64,000 bases of DNA from Streptomyces sp. 378 (GTDB lineage: Bacteria; Actinomycetota; Actinomycetes; Streptomycetales; Streptomycetaceae). Location: positions 1 through 64,000 of the forward strand of contig NZ_JASKMS010000029.1 in NCBI RefSeq assembly GCF_030124145.1. Reading direction: 5' to 3'. The notes beneath the pieces were generated by a model. The model was not told the DNA's origin. It searched no databases and saw only the letters and a list, made by a program, of their open reading frames with translations. This document shows, one piece after another, positions 1 to 8,427 of this stretch. The translations under genes and the position numbers were made by a program. The first letter of the stretch is position 1. Every line of letters begins with the position of its first letter.

Positions 1-282
1 GGCGGAGGACGGCACCAGCACGGCGGCCGGGGACACGGCCTCGACCGCGGCCTGCAGGGCGTCGACCTTCGGCACGACCAGGTAGTCGGCGTACTCGGAG
101 GCATCGTGGGTGAGGACCTTCACCGCGCCGTGCTCGGCGAGCGCGGCGGCGGTGTCACCGGCGCCGTTGCCCAGCGCGACGGCGACCGGCTCGCCGACGC
201 GGCGGGCCAGGGTCAGCAGCTCCAGGGTGGGCTTGCGGACGGCGCCGTCCACGTGGTCGACGTAGACGAGAACTTCAGCCAT
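1..282 (-). CDS. etfA: Electron transfer flavoprotein alpha subunit, N-terminal part
   Basis: Only the first 94 codons lie in the window; the gene runs off the left edge. The start (MAEVLVYVDHVDG) follows a GGAG ribosome site. The sequence is the Rossmann-like N-terminal domain of EtfA/FixB, which with EtfB forms the heterodimer that carries electrons from acyl-CoA dehydrogenases to the respiratory chain; the FAD-binding C-terminal domain is outside the window. It lies 55 bases downstream of etfB on the same strand, the usual etfBA order. Confidence 0.9.
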   Translation of the reverse strand, partial: MAEVLVYVDHVDGAVRKPTLELLTLARRVGEPVAVALGNGAGDTAAALAEHGAVKVLTHDASEYADYLVVPKVDALQAAVEAVSPAAVLVPSSA

Positions 283-337
283 GGGACTTCTTCTCTCCTG
301 CTTGCGAAAGATGAGGGACGGACAGCGACTGCGGGGC

Positions 338-1126
338 CTAGATGAACTTCTGGCCCGCGAGGAACTCAGCGAGCTGCTTGCCGCCCTCGCCCTCGTCCTT
401 GACGATCGTGCCCGCGGTGCGGGCCGGACGCTCGGCCGCATTCTCGACCGTGGTGTAGGCGCCCTCCAGGCCGACCTCCTCGGCCTCGATGTCGAGGTCG
501 GACAGGTCCCAGGACTGAACCGGCTTCTTCTTGGCCGCCATGATGCCCTTGAAGGACGGGTAACGCGCCTCGCCCGACTGGTCGGTCACGGACACCACCG
601 CCGGCAAGGAGGCCTCAAGGCTCTCGGAGGCGGCGTCGCCGTCGCGGCGGCCCTTGACCGTGCCGTCCTCGACCGACACCTCGGACAGCAGGGTGACCTG
701 CGGAACGCCCAGACGCTCGGCGAGCAGCGCGGGCACCACGCCCATGGTGCCGTCGGTGGAGGCCATACCGGAGATCACCAGGTCGTAGCCGGCCTTCTCG
801 ATCGCCTTGGCCAGGACCAGGGAGGTGCCGATGGCGTCGGTGCCGTGGATGTCGTCGTCCTCGACGTGGATCGCCTTGTCGGCACCCATGGACAGCGCCT
901 TGCGCAGGGCGTCCTTGGCGTCCTCGGGGCCCACCGTCAGGACGGTGATCTCCACGTCGTCGTCGGAGTTCTCGGAGATCTGCAGCGCCTGCTCGACCGC
1001 GTACTCGTCGAGTTCGGAGAGCAGACCGTCCACGTCGTCCCGGTCGACGGTCAGGTCATCGGCGAAGTGCCGGTCGCCAGTGGCGTCGGGCACGTACTTC
1101 ACAGTGACAACGATCCTCAAGCTCAC
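338..1126 (-). CDS. etfB: Electron transfer flavoprotein beta subunit
   Basis: A 262-residue protein of normal EtfB/FixA length, starting MSLRIVVTVKYVPDATGD. The family signature is clear: an AMP-binding adenine nucleotide alpha-hydrolase fold, with VGPEDAKDALRKALSMGADKA near residues 65-84 and DLVISGMASTDGTMGVVPALLAERLG near residues 115-140. EtfB binds AMP and docks with acyl-CoA dehydrogenases, passing electrons to the FAD of EtfA. It is the first gene of the leftward etfBA pair. A short inverted repeat and a TACT-N4-AGTA site lie upstream. Confidence 0.95.
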   Translation of the reverse strand: MSLRIVVTVKYVPDATGDRHFADDLTVDRDDVDGLLSELDEYAVEQALQISENSDDDVEITVLTVGPEDAKDALRKALSMGADKAIHVEDDDIHGTDAIGTSLVLAKAIEKAGYDLVISGMASTDGTMGVVPALLAERLGVPQVTLLSEVSVEDGTVKGRRDGDAASESLEASLPAVVSVTDQSGEARYPSFKGIMAAKKKPVQSWDLSDLDIEAEEVGLEGAYTTVENAAERPARTAGTIVKDEGEGGKQLAEFLAGQKFI

Positions 1127-1155
1127 GCCGGCTCTCCTACTGCATCGTCATTTCC

Positions 1156-1179
1156 ATGCTGCCTACTTGCAGGCAGCAT
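1156..1179. promoter_or_regulatory. Inverted repeat upstream of etfB
   Basis: Perfect 9-base arms ATGCTGCCT and AGGCAGCAT are separated by six bases, 30-53 bases upstream of the etfB start. It could be an operator or a leader hairpin; nothing in the sequence decides between them. Confidence 0.4.
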
Positions 1180-1234
1180 AGGCGCCTCTAGCGTCCGTTC
1201 CCGGTCGGGGCGACCCACGCCCCGAGCGAAATAT

Positions 1235-1246
1235 TACTCGTCAGTA
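1235..1246. promoter_or_regulatory. TACT-N4-AGTA palindrome upstream of etfBA
   Basis: TACTCGTCAGTA is a perfect dyad (TACT, four bases, AGTA) about 110 bases upstream of etfB. Operators of TetR-type fatty-acid regulators often have this architecture, so control of etfBA by such a protein is possible. Inference from the motif and the gene's role only. Confidence 0.3.
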
Positions 1247-1344
1247 CACTCAGTTCGTTCCCGCTAAGCAAGCGCTTTGAACTGTGACCTTCGCAACGCA
1301 GCGTAACCGGAACTCGACGGTCACGCAGCCCGGGGGACCCGACC

Positions 1345-1872
1345 TCAGTCCCGCAGACGCTGGAAACGCCCCTGGTGGTAGAGGAGAGGGCGGCCGGTGC
1401 CCGAGGGGTCGCCCCGTACGACCTCGGCGAGCACGATCCGGTGGTCCCCGGCGGGCACACGCGCGACGACACGGCCCACCAGCCAGGCGAGCACGCCGTC
1501 GAGGACGGGGACGCCCTCGGGCCCCTCCCGCCAGGCGGTGGGCGGGGCGAAGCGGTCGGCTCCGCTGCGGGCGAAGGTGGCGGCCAGTTCCCGCTGGTGC
1601 TCGCCGAGGATGTGGACACCGACGTGGTCCGCCGTCGCGATCGCGGGCCAGCTGGAGGCGCCGGTGCCGACACCGAAGGACAGCAGGGGCGGCTCGGCCG
1701 AAACGGACGTCAGGGAGGTGGCGGTGAAGCCCACCGGGCCCGCCTCGCCACGGGCGGTGATGACGGCGACTCCCGCCGCGTGCCGGCGGAAGACCGAGCG
1801 CAGGAGGTCGGGCGGGGCGAGAAGGTCCGCAGGCATGGGGGCAGGCTGACGATGAATGGCAGGCGCAGTCAA
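1345..1872 (-). CDS. Flavin reductase family protein
   Basis: A flavin reductase-like FMN-binding domain protein of about 175 residues. The core begins LLRSVFRRHAAGVAVIT and continues with GFTATSLTSVSAEPPLLSF and a later DHRIVLAEV segment, the standard blocks of the split-barrel flavin reductases that supply reduced FMN or FAD to two-component monooxygenases. I favour a TTG start at 1872 because AGGGAA lies five bases before it; the ATG at 1836 (MPADLLAPPD) has no clear ribosome site but is the next choice. No monooxygenase partner is adjacent, so the client is unknown. Confidence 0.85.
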   Translation of the reverse strand: MTAPAIHRQPAPMPADLLAPPDLLRSVFRRHAAGVAVITARGEAGPVGFTATSLTSVSAEPPLLSFGVGTGASSWPAIATADHVGVHILGEHQRELAATFARSGADRFAPPTAWREGPEGVPVLDGVLAWLVGRVVARVPAGDHRIVLAEVVRGDPSGTGRPLLYHQGRFQRLRD

Positions 1873-1919
1873 GTTCGTTCCCTGATGTGGGAGATGACTC
1901 ACTGGCGGCGTCACACCCG

Positions 1920-2333
1920 TCACACCGCCTCTCCCAGCGCGGCGATCACATCGGCCTTGCGCGGCTGCCCCGCGGCCCGCCGCACCACACGTCCGTCGGC
2001 GTCGAGGACCAGCACGGTCGGGGTCTTGACGATCTCCAGTCGCCGCACGAGGTCCAGGTGAGCCTCGGCGTCGATCTCGACGTGGGTCACCCCGGGCACC
2101 ACCGCGACGACCTCGCCGAGGACCCGCCGGGTCGCCCGGCAGGGCGCGCAGAACGCACTGGAGAACTGCACGAGCGTGGCCCGCTCGCCGAGCGGCGCAC
2201 CCAGCTCCGCCGCATCGAGCCGTTCGCCCTCGTCCCGCCCGTACACACGCACTCTCCCGCTCCGTCGCCGTTGCGGCACTCGGTGGGCGCTCGCCGCCGC
2301 GAGCACCAGCACGCACACCACCAGTCCGGTCAT
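1920..2333 (-). CDS. Membrane-anchored thioredoxin family protein
   Basis: A 137-residue protein with an N-terminal hydrophobic segment (MTGLVVCVLVLAAASA) and a thioredoxin fold with the active site FCAPC near residues 60-64 and the cis-proline turn KTPTVLVLD. It probably sits in the membrane with the redox domain outside. The AGG before the ATG is only two bases away, so a slightly different start is possible. It is divergent from a DUF4395 gene that is now broken; thioredoxin-DUF4395 pairs are common in streptomycetes. Confidence 0.8.
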   Translation of the reverse strand: MTGLVVCVLVLAAASAHRVPQRRRSGRVRVYGRDEGERLDAAELGAPLGERATLVQFSSAFCAPCRATRRVLGEVVAVVPGVTHVEIDAEAHLDLVRRLEIVKTPTVLVLDADGRVVRRAAGQPRKADVIAALGEAV

Positions 2334-2411
2334 CACCTGCTGCAAGCGTTCCCGAGACCGCGAAGATTCCCGCCCCCGCTCCGCGACCGCCTTGCGGGAT
2401 GCCTGCTTCCC

Positions 2412-2852
2412 ATGGACATCCGGACATCGACGCGAGAGGGCCGCGTTCCGGACGGCGGCCCTCACGGCCGCCGTCCTGGCGGTCGTGCCGGTCACGGGGA
2501 GCGTCCGGCCGACGGGCCCGGCAGACGCTCGCGTTCCCGCTGGGCGCGGCGGGCGCAGTGAGCCGCTCCCCCTACGGCCTGCCGTTCCGTGGGGCCCGTC
2601 CGTCGACGGCTCGGGCCGTGGACGGAGTTCGAGGCACCCGGACCACCGCGTTGCGCCCAGGCGGTGGGTCTGCCGTCCGCCGCGCCCGGGCTCGCGGGCC
2701 ACGCCCTGGCACCCGGCCGACCGGGTGGCGCGGCGACCGGCGCGGCGACCGGCGCGGCGCTCGTCGCCGCCTTCCTCAATGCGGCGTTCGGGTACTGCTC
2801 GGGCTGCGCGTTGTACCTGCTCGTGCGGCGGATGACGGTCCACGCGGAGTAA
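2412..2852 (+). pseudogene. Frameshifted DUF4395 membrane protein gene
   Basis: Recognisable DUF4395 segments occur in order but in changing frames: DIDARGPR (from 2423), FRTAALTAAVLAVVPVTGS (from about 2445), QTLAFPLGAAGAVSRSPYG (from about 2520), then RRLGPWTEFEAPGPPRCAQA to the end with AAFLNAAFGYCSGCALYLL. The first shift coincides with GACATCCG followed by GACATC, which looks like an 8-base duplication just after the ATG. At least three frame changes are needed, so no full protein can be made unless these are assembly errors. The divergent neighbour is the intact thioredoxin. Confidence 0.8.
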
Positions 2853-3039
2853 TGGGGGCGCAAAAGCACGAGGTGGGAACCGGCGGGCGACGTGACGAGA
2901 ATCTCTCCGCCCACGGGCACGAGGACTGGCTACCCGGCCGTTCTTGGGGCACCATCTGCGACAAGCCGTAAACCTACGGCTGCGTAACTTTCCACTGGGA
3001 ATCCCTTCCCAGGCAGAGCAGGAGGGGTCCGACCCGCCC

Positions 3040-3768
3040 ATGGCAGAGCTCGTCTACCGTCCCGTCGTCGGTTTCGCCCGCACCCTGTTCAAGGTGTGGG
3101 ACCTCAAGATCGACTGTCAGGGTTCGGAGAACATCCCTCGCTCGGGCGGCGCCGTGCTGGTGAGCAATCACATCAGCTACCTGGACTTCGTCTTCGACGG
3201 CCTGGCGGCGCTGCCGCAGAAACGTCTCGTGCGCTTCATGGCGAAGGAATCCGTCTTCCGGCACAAGATCTCCGGGCCGCTGATGCGGGGGATGAAGCAC
3301 ATCCCGGTGGACCGCAAGCAGGGCGAGGCGGCCTACGCGCACGCCCTGGACTCGCTGCGGTCGGGCGAGATCATCGGGGTCTTCCCCGAGGCGACCATCT
3401 CGCAGTCGTTCACGCTGAAGAGCTTCAAGTCGGGCGCCGCGCGTCTGGCCCAGGAGGCCGGGGTCCCGCTGATCCCGATGGCGGTGTGGGGCACGCAGCG
3501 GCTGTGGACCAAGGGCCAGCCGCGCAACTTCAAGCGCAGCCACATCCCCATCACGATCCGGGTGGGCGAGGCGATCGAGGCCTCCCGCGACAAGTACGCG
3601 GGCGCCATCACGCGCCAGCTGCGCGAGCGGGTCCAGGAACTCCTCGAAGCCGCCCAGCGCGCCTACCCGGTCCGCCCGAAGGGCCCGGAGGACACCTGGT
3701 GGATGCCGGCCCACCTCGGGGGAACGGCCCCGACGCCGGAGCAGGTGCGCGAGGCCGAGGCGCACTGA
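3040..3768 (+). CDS. 1-acyl-sn-glycerol-3-phosphate acyltransferase (PlsC-like)
   Basis: A 242-residue lysophospholipid acyltransferase. The NHISYLD block near residue 45 carries the catalytic H-x4-D pair, and FPEATISQSF near residues 115-124 corresponds to the FPEGTRS substrate-binding block, with ATIS replacing GTRS. It is expected at the inner face of the membrane, adding the second acyl chain in phospholipid synthesis. The ATG at 3040 follows GGAGGGG, with rather long spacing. It stands alone, convergent with the leftward run that begins 19 bases beyond its stop. Confidence 0.9.
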   Translation: MAELVYRPVVGFARTLFKVWDLKIDCQGSENIPRSGGAVLVSNHISYLDFVFDGLAALPQKRLVRFMAKESVFRHKISGPLMRGMKHIPVDRKQGEAAYAHALDSLRSGEIIGVFPEATISQSFTLKSFKSGAARLAQEAGVPLIPMAVWGTQRLWTKGQPRNFKRSHIPITIRVGEAIEASRDKYAGAITRQLRERVQELLEAAQRAYPVRPKGPEDTWWMPAHLGGTAPTPEQVREAEAH

Positions 3769-3786
3769 CGCCCGGCCGGCCGCGGC

Positions 3787-4488
3787 TCAGGCGGAGGGCT
3801 CCGGAGCGCGTACGGCGATGTCCGCTCCCGGGCTGAACTTCGCCAACAGCTCGGCGAGTTCCGCCGCGGCCGCCGTCACCTCGGCCACCGGCATCGGGGC
3901 CAGGCTCTCCAGCAGGAAGATCCCCGACGTGGTCTCCTCGGTGAGCCGGGTGCGCGGGCCCTGGCGCCAGTTCCACCGGCGGCAGGTCACGCCCGCGTCG
4001 TCGCGCCACACCACCTCGCCCGCGTCGGGGTGCTCGACGGTCTCCTCACCGCCGGCGACGGTCACGAAGTCCTCCTCCCCGGTGGCACGGATCAGCCGCA
4101 TGCCGCCCTCGATGCGGTCGATGTCCTCGCCTCCGACGGGGATCAGATGGGCCACGGAGACGGCGTTGTAGAGGTCCACGAGCAGGTTGATACGGGGCAG
4201 TCCCGCTTTCGAGAGGGCTCGCTTGGCCAGTGCCTCCGCGGAGTTGCGGGTACGGGACGGCTTGGAGCCGAACGCCGTGTAGGTCGCGCGCCAGGCGTCC
4301 ATGTGCGGGTCCTCGTGCGGGGCGCGGCCGTCCAGCCGCGCGGCGAGCCGACGCGTCGCGTCGTCGAGGAGCGCGGAACCGGCGTCGTTGCTCGGTCCGC
4401 CGACGAGGCCGTGCGCCTCGATCGCGATGTGCGTGAAACCGGGCGCGAGAGCGCGTACGTCGTCGGACACGGTCAGCGTGAGCGTCAT
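3787..4488 (-). CDS. B3/B4 tRNA-binding domain protein
   Basis: A 233-residue protein with the B3/B4 fold of the phenylalanyl-tRNA synthetase beta chain: RATYTAFGSKPSRTRNSAEAL, then LPRINLLVDLYNAVSVAHLIP and GGEDIDRIEGGMRLIRATG. Stand-alone copies may be tRNA or amino-acid editing proteins, but their function is not established. GAGG precedes the ATG. It follows the transglutaminase-like gene by seven bases on the same strand, so the two are probably co-transcribed. Confidence 0.85.
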   Translation of the reverse strand: MTLTLTVSDDVRALAPGFTHIAIEAHGLVGGPSNDAGSALLDDATRRLAARLDGRAPHEDPHMDAWRATYTAFGSKPSRTRNSAEALAKRALSKAGLPRINLLVDLYNAVSVAHLIPVGGEDIDRIEGGMRLIRATGEEDFVTVAGGEETVEHPDAGEVVWRDDAGVTCRRWNWRQGPRTRLTEETTSGIFLLESLAPMPVAEVTAAAAELAELLAKFSPGADIAVRAPEPSA

Positions 4489-4495
4489 GGTCGCC

Positions 4496-5068
4496 TCAGA
4501 GTGCGGTGGGGAGCGTCTGCCAGAGGTGCGGCCGGTCGCGCGCTGCCGCGAGCGCATCGAGCACGACCGGATGCGGTGCAGCATACAAGACTGGATAGTC
4601 CAGTTCATTGGACGCCAGGTCGGGCACGAAGGCCAGCCGCTCACCACGGAGGGAGAACTGGGCGTCGACGCCGGGCTTGTTGCCCCGGGGGTCCTGCCGG
4701 TGCCATGCGCCGTTGAACCGCACGGCGACCAGCCCGTGCACCACATCGAACTTCTGGTAGCACAGCGCGATGGGGATGTCCTCGGCCCTGAGCAGGGCGG
4801 CCAGCGCGTGGGCCTTGGCGTAGCAGATGCCGGTGCGCTGCTCCAGGACGTCGGAGGCGCGCCAGGTGACGCGGAGATCACCGGAGTCCTGCGAGTGCGG
4901 GATGGTGTCGCGTACGAACTCGAAGGCCGCTCGCGCATAGTCATACGAGTCGGCCACACCATCGGCGAGCCTGGCCGCCGTTTCCCGCACGAGCGGATGG
5001 TGGTGGTCGATCGCGTCGTCAGCGGCCAAGTAGGCGGAGAGGTAGGGCTTGTGCTGGATCAGCTGCAT
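4496..5068 (-). CDS. Transglutaminase-like cysteine protein
   Basis: A 190-residue member of the transglutaminase-like superfamily. The nucleophile region is EQRTGICYAKAHALAALLRA (Cys near residue 82), the His is in VVHGLVAVRF and the Asp in WHRQDPRGNKPG. No signal peptide is visible, so it is cytoplasmic and may be a peptidase or an amidotransferase-like enzyme; the substrate is unknown. It is followed at once by the B3/B4 gene. A GCATACGTATGC palindrome lies 55-66 bases upstream. Confidence 0.8.
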   Translation of the reverse strand: MQLIQHKPYLSAYLAADDAIDHHHPLVRETAARLADGVADSYDYARAAFEFVRDTIPHSQDSGDLRVTWRASDVLEQRTGICYAKAHALAALLRAEDIPIALCYQKFDVVHGLVAVRFNGAWHRQDPRGNKPGVDAQFSLRGERLAFVPDLASNELDYPVLYAAPHPVVLDALAAARDRPHLWQTLPTAL

Positions 5069-5122
5069 GCAGGCAGAGCGTAGGGAGGGACCACTTCCTC
5101 GTCAATTGATTTACGCTCCGCC

Positions 5123-5136
5123 GCATACGTATGCAG
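5123..5136. promoter_or_regulatory. GCATACGTATGC palindrome upstream of the transglutaminase-like gene
   Basis: A perfect 12-base palindrome at 5123-5134, extended to CGTATGCAG, in the short gap between the threonine aldolase stop and the transglutaminase-like start. CGTATGCAG recurs at 8419-8427 in front of the DUF6421 gene, suggesting one regulator for both leftward units. Confidence 0.4.
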
Positions 5137-6207
5137 CTAGCGGGCCATCTCCTCCTTGAGCGCGGCCAGGAACGTGTCCACGTCCTCCTCGGTCGTGTCG
5201 AAGGCGCACATCCAGCGGACGTCGCCCGCGGCCTCGTCCCAGAAGTAGAAGCGGAACCGCTTCTGGAGTCGCTCGCTCACGTCGTGGGGCAGGCGGGCGA
5301 ACACCGCGTTGGCCTGCACCGGGTAGAGGATCTCCACACCGTGCACGGCGCGCACGCCCTCGGCGAGGCGCTGGGCCATCTCGTTGGCGTGGCCGGCGTT
5401 GCGCAGCCACAGGTCCCGGGCGAGCAGGGCCTCCAGCTGCACCGACACGAAGCGCATCTTGGAGGCGAGCTGCATGGACAGCTTGCGCAGGTGCTTCATG
5501 TGGCTGACGGCGTCCTGGTTGAGGACCACGACGGCCTCTCCGAACAGGGCGCCGTTCTTCGTACCGCCCAAGGAGAGGATGTCGACGCCGGCGGCGTTGG
5601 TGAGCGTGCGCATCGGGACGTTCAGGGTGGCGGCTGCGTTGGCCAGCCGCGAGCCGTCCAGGTGCACCTTCATGCCGTGCGCGTGGGCGTGCTCGCAGAT
5701 GGCCCGTATCTCCTCCGGCGTGTAGACCGTGCCCAGTTCGGTGGCCTGGGCGATGGAGACCACCTGCGGCATCGCGCGGTGCTCGTCGTCCCAGCCGTAC
5801 GCCTGCCGGTCGATCAGCTCGGGCGTGAGCTTGCCGTCGGGCGCCGGAACGGTCAGCAGCTTCAGACCGCCGACGCGCTCCGGGGCCCCGCACTCGTCGA
5901 CGTTGATGTGCGCGCTCTCGGCGCAGATCACCGCGCCCCAGCGGTCGGTGACCGCCTGGAGCGCGACGACGTTCGCGCCGGTGCCGTTGAAGACCGGGAA
6001 CGCCTCGGCCGTGGGCCCGAAGTGGCTGCGGACCACCTGCTGGAGGTTCTCGGTGTAGACGTCCTCGCCGTACGCGACCTGGTGTCCGCCGTTGGCCAGG
6101 GCCAGGGCGGCGAGCACCTCCGGGTGGGCCCCGGCGTAGTTGTCGCTGGCGAAACCGCGGACCTCGGGGTCGTGACGGCGACGGGCGTCGGTCTTCGGCG
6201 GGTTCAC
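5137..6207 (-). CDS. Low-specificity L-threonine aldolase family protein
   Basis: A 356-residue PLP enzyme of the beta-eliminating lyase/threonine aldolase family. Visible blocks are RGFASDNYAGAHPEVLAAL near the N-terminus, GTGANVVAL, HLDGSRLANAA and SLGGTKNGALFGE, where the Lys carries PLP. Such enzymes cleave threonine or allo-threonine to glycine and acetaldehyde. The GTG start overlaps the stop of the preceding SDR gene by four bases (GTGA), implying translational coupling. Confidence 0.9.
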   Translation of the reverse strand: MNPPKTDARRRHDPEVRGFASDNYAGAHPEVLAALALANGGHQVAYGEDVYTENLQQVVRSHFGPTAEAFPVFNGTGANVVALQAVTDRWGAVICAESAHINVDECGAPERVGGLKLLTVPAPDGKLTPELIDRQAYGWDDEHRAMPQVVSIAQATELGTVYTPEEIRAICEHAHAHGMKVHLDGSRLANAAATLNVPMRTLTNAAGVDILSLGGTKNGALFGEAVVVLNQDAVSHMKHLRKLSMQLASKMRFVSVQLEALLARDLWLRNAGHANEMAQRLAEGVRAVHGVEILYPVQANAVFARLPHDVSERLQKRFRFYFWDEAAGDVRWMCAFDTTEEDVDTFLAALKEEMAR

Positions 6208-6953
6208 GGCTTCTCGGTGAGCCACAGACGGTTTCCGTTCACTTCTGCGGCGGGCTTCTCCCAGACCTCGGTGATGGCCTCGGCCAGATCCTTGACGTCG
6301 GTGAAGCCCGCGAACTTCGCGTGGGGTCGATCGGCGCGCATCGCGTCGTGGACCAGTGCCTTCACCACCAGGATCGCAGCAGCCGACGTCGGGCCCGCGG
6401 GACCCCCGGCCTTGCGGAAGTAGTCCGCCATGGCCAGCGTCCACGCCTCGGCCGCCGCCTTGCCGGCCGCGTACGCGGCGTTGCCCGCGGTGGGCTTGGT
6501 GGCGCCCGCGGCACTGATCAGCACGTACCGGCCGCGGTCGCTGCGCTGCAGCGCCTCGTGGAAGGCGAGGGAGGTGTGCTGCACGGTGCGCACGAGCAGC
6601 ATCTCCAGGAAGTCCCAGTCGTCGAGGCTGGTCCGGGTGAAGGTCTCACTGCCGCGCCAGCCGCCGACGAGGTGGACCAGACCGTCGACGTGGCCGAAGT
6701 CCTTCTCGATGCGGGTGGCCCAGTCGCGGGTGGCTCCCAGGTCCAGCAGATCGACCGTGTCACCGGTGACGGTGGCGCCGCCGGTCGCGTAGCTCGCCGC
6801 GTCCACCGCCTCCGCCAGCCGCTCCGGATCGTTGTCCGAGCCGATGACGGTCGCACCCGCCTCGGCCAGCCTGAGCAGCGCGGCCCGGCCGGCGGGTCCG
6901 CCCGCTCCGGCCACCGCGATCACCGCACCGCTGAGCGCCCCGTTCCCCGCCAT
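6204..6953 (-). CDS. SDR family oxidoreductase
   Basis: A 249-residue short-chain dehydrogenase. The nucleotide-binding glycine turn is GAGGPAGRAAL near the N-terminus and the catalytic stretch ends YAAGK. The ATG at 6953 has AGGAGG eight bases before it and is preferred; the in-frame ATG at 6998 overlaps the upstream stop (ATGA) and would add 15 residues. It is the middle gene of a tight DUF6421-SDR-threonine aldolase unit. The substrate is unknown. Confidence 0.85.
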   Translation of the reverse strand: MAGNGALSGAVIAVAGAGGPAGRAALLRLAEAGATVIGSDNDPERLAEAVDAASYATGGATVTGDTVDLLDLGATRDWATRIEKDFGHVDGLVHLVGGWRGSETFTRTSLDDWDFLEMLLVRTVQHTSLAFHEALQRSDRGRYVLISAAGATKPTAGNAAYAAGKAAAEAWTLAMADYFRKAGGPAGPTSAAAILVVKALVHDAMRADRPHAKFAGFTDVKDLAEAITEVWEKPAAEVNGNRLWLTEKP

Positions 6954-6994
6954 GGTCTTCGCCTCCTGAGCAGTGTTCTCGGTCCGCCGATCGC

Positions 6995-8392
6995 TCATGC
7001 GGCGATCCGCTCGGAGCTGTCCGCCGTGATGCCCTTGGTGGAGGCGATCACGTTCTTCAGCTTCTTGGACAGTGCCTCATAGAACATGCTCAGCGGAAAC
7101 TCGTCCGGAAGCACGTCATCGACGAGTTTGCGCGGCGGCTGCGTCGTGTCCAGCGCGTCGGGGCCCTTGGCCCACTTCGAGCCCGGGTGCGGGGAGAGGT
7201 AGGTGGAGACCAGCTCGTACCCGGCGAACCAGTGGACGAGCTTGGGGCGGTCGATGCCGTCGCGGTACAGGTCCTCGATCTCGCCGCACAGCTGGTTGGT
7301 GACCTGCGGGGCGCGCTCCCAGTCGATGGTGAGCCTGTTGTCGGTCCAGCGGACGACGTCGTGCTTGTGCAGGTAGGCGAAGAGGAGCTGCCCGCCGAGG
7401 CCGTCGTAGTTGCGGACGCGCTCGCCGGTGACCGGGAAGCGGAACATGCGGTCGAAGAGGACCGCGACCTGCACGTCACGCGCCTGCGGGACGCCGTCCG
7501 CCTCCAGCTTCACGGCCTCCTTGAAGGCGGTGAGGTCACAGCGCAGCTCCTCCAGGCCGTACATCCAGAACGGCTGGCGCTGCTTGATCATGAACGGGTC
7601 GAAGGGCAGGTCGCCGTGGCTGTGGGTGCGGTCGTGGACCATGTCCCACAGGACGAACGCCTCCTCGCAGCGTTTCTGGTCGTGGACCATCGCGGCGACG
7701 TCCTCGGGCAGTTCCAGGCCCAGGATGTCGACGGCGGCGTCGGTCACGCGGCGGAAGCGGGCGGCCTCGCGGTCGCAGAAGATGCCGCCCCAGGTGAACC
7801 GTTCCGGGGCCTCGCGCACGGCGATGGTCTCGGGGAAGAGGACGGCCGAGTTGGTGTCGTAGCCGGCCGTGAAGTCCTCGAACTTGATGCCGCAGAACAG
7901 CGGGTTGTCGTAGCGGGTGCGCTCCAGCTCGGCCAGCCAGTCCGGCCAGACCATGCGCAGCACGACCGCCTCGAAGTTGCGGTCCGGGTTGCCGTTCTGC
8001 GTGTACATGGGGAAGACGACGAGGTGCTGGAGGCCGTCCACGCGGTGCGCGGCCGGCTGGAAGGCCAGCAGCGAGTCGAGGAAGTCGGGCACCTGGAAGC
8101 CGCTGTCGGCCCACGCGGTCAGATCCTTGACCAGGGCCTCGTGATACGCCCCGTCGTGCGGGAGCAGCGGAGAGAGCTCCAGGACGGCGTCGGCGATCTG
8201 GCGGACGGCGAGCTCGGCGTCCGCCGGGTCGGGTGCGCCCTCGGCGTCGAAGTCGATCGACCCGTCCTTGGACTGCCATGGACGGATCCGCTCCACGGCA
8301 TCCTTGAGCACGGGCCATGCCGGGTGCTCCACCACCCTGGCCACGGGAGGAAGACCTTCCTCCGAACCCACCTGCACAAGAATTTCCGTCAT
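6995..8392 (-). CDS. DUF6421 family protein
   Basis: A 465-residue cytoplasmic protein (MTEILVQVGSEEGLPPVARV) that I place in the actinobacterial DUF6421 family. It has no signal peptide or membrane segment. His- and Asp-rich stretches such as DMVHDRTHSHGDLPFDPF and YLHKHDVVRWTD resemble metal or substrate sites, but no activity is known. GAAGGTGGG precedes the ATG. It leads the leftward unit with the SDR and aldolase genes, which suggests a shared small-molecule pathway. Confidence 0.75.
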   Translation of the reverse strand: MTEILVQVGSEEGLPPVARVVEHPAWPVLKDAVERIRPWQSKDGSIDFDAEGAPDPADAELAVRQIADAVLELSPLLPHDGAYHEALVKDLTAWADSGFQVPDFLDSLLAFQPAAHRVDGLQHLVVFPMYTQNGNPDRNFEAVVLRMVWPDWLAELERTRYDNPLFCGIKFEDFTAGYDTNSAVLFPETIAVREAPERFTWGGIFCDREAARFRRVTDAAVDILGLELPEDVAAMVHDQKRCEEAFVLWDMVHDRTHSHGDLPFDPFMIKQRQPFWMYGLEELRCDLTAFKEAVKLEADGVPQARDVQVAVLFDRMFRFPVTGERVRNYDGLGGQLLFAYLHKHDVVRWTDNRLTIDWERAPQVTNQLCGEIEDLYRDGIDRPKLVHWFAGYELVSTYLSPHPGSKWAKGPDALDTTQPPRKLVDDVLPDEFPLSMFYEALSKKLKNVIASTKGITADSSERIAA

Positions 8393-8418
8393 GTCCCACC
8401 TTCCACGGGAGAATCTCA

Positions 8419-8427
8419 CGTATGCAG
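8419..8427. promoter_or_regulatory. CGTATGCAG motif in the DUF6421 promoter region
   Basis: CGTATGCAG followed by ACCGTATAC lies 27-45 bases upstream of the DUF6421 start and matches the motif at 5128-5136. GTATGC and GTATAC form a loose repeat that could bind a dimeric regulator. Confidence 0.35.

Noticed and set aside
1270..1277. AAGCGCTT palindrome upstream of etfB, like the box in the pectate lyase promoter
   Set aside because: It is about 145 bases from the start, without recognisable promoter elements around it, and etfBA has no known link to sugar repressors; an 8-base match alone is weak.
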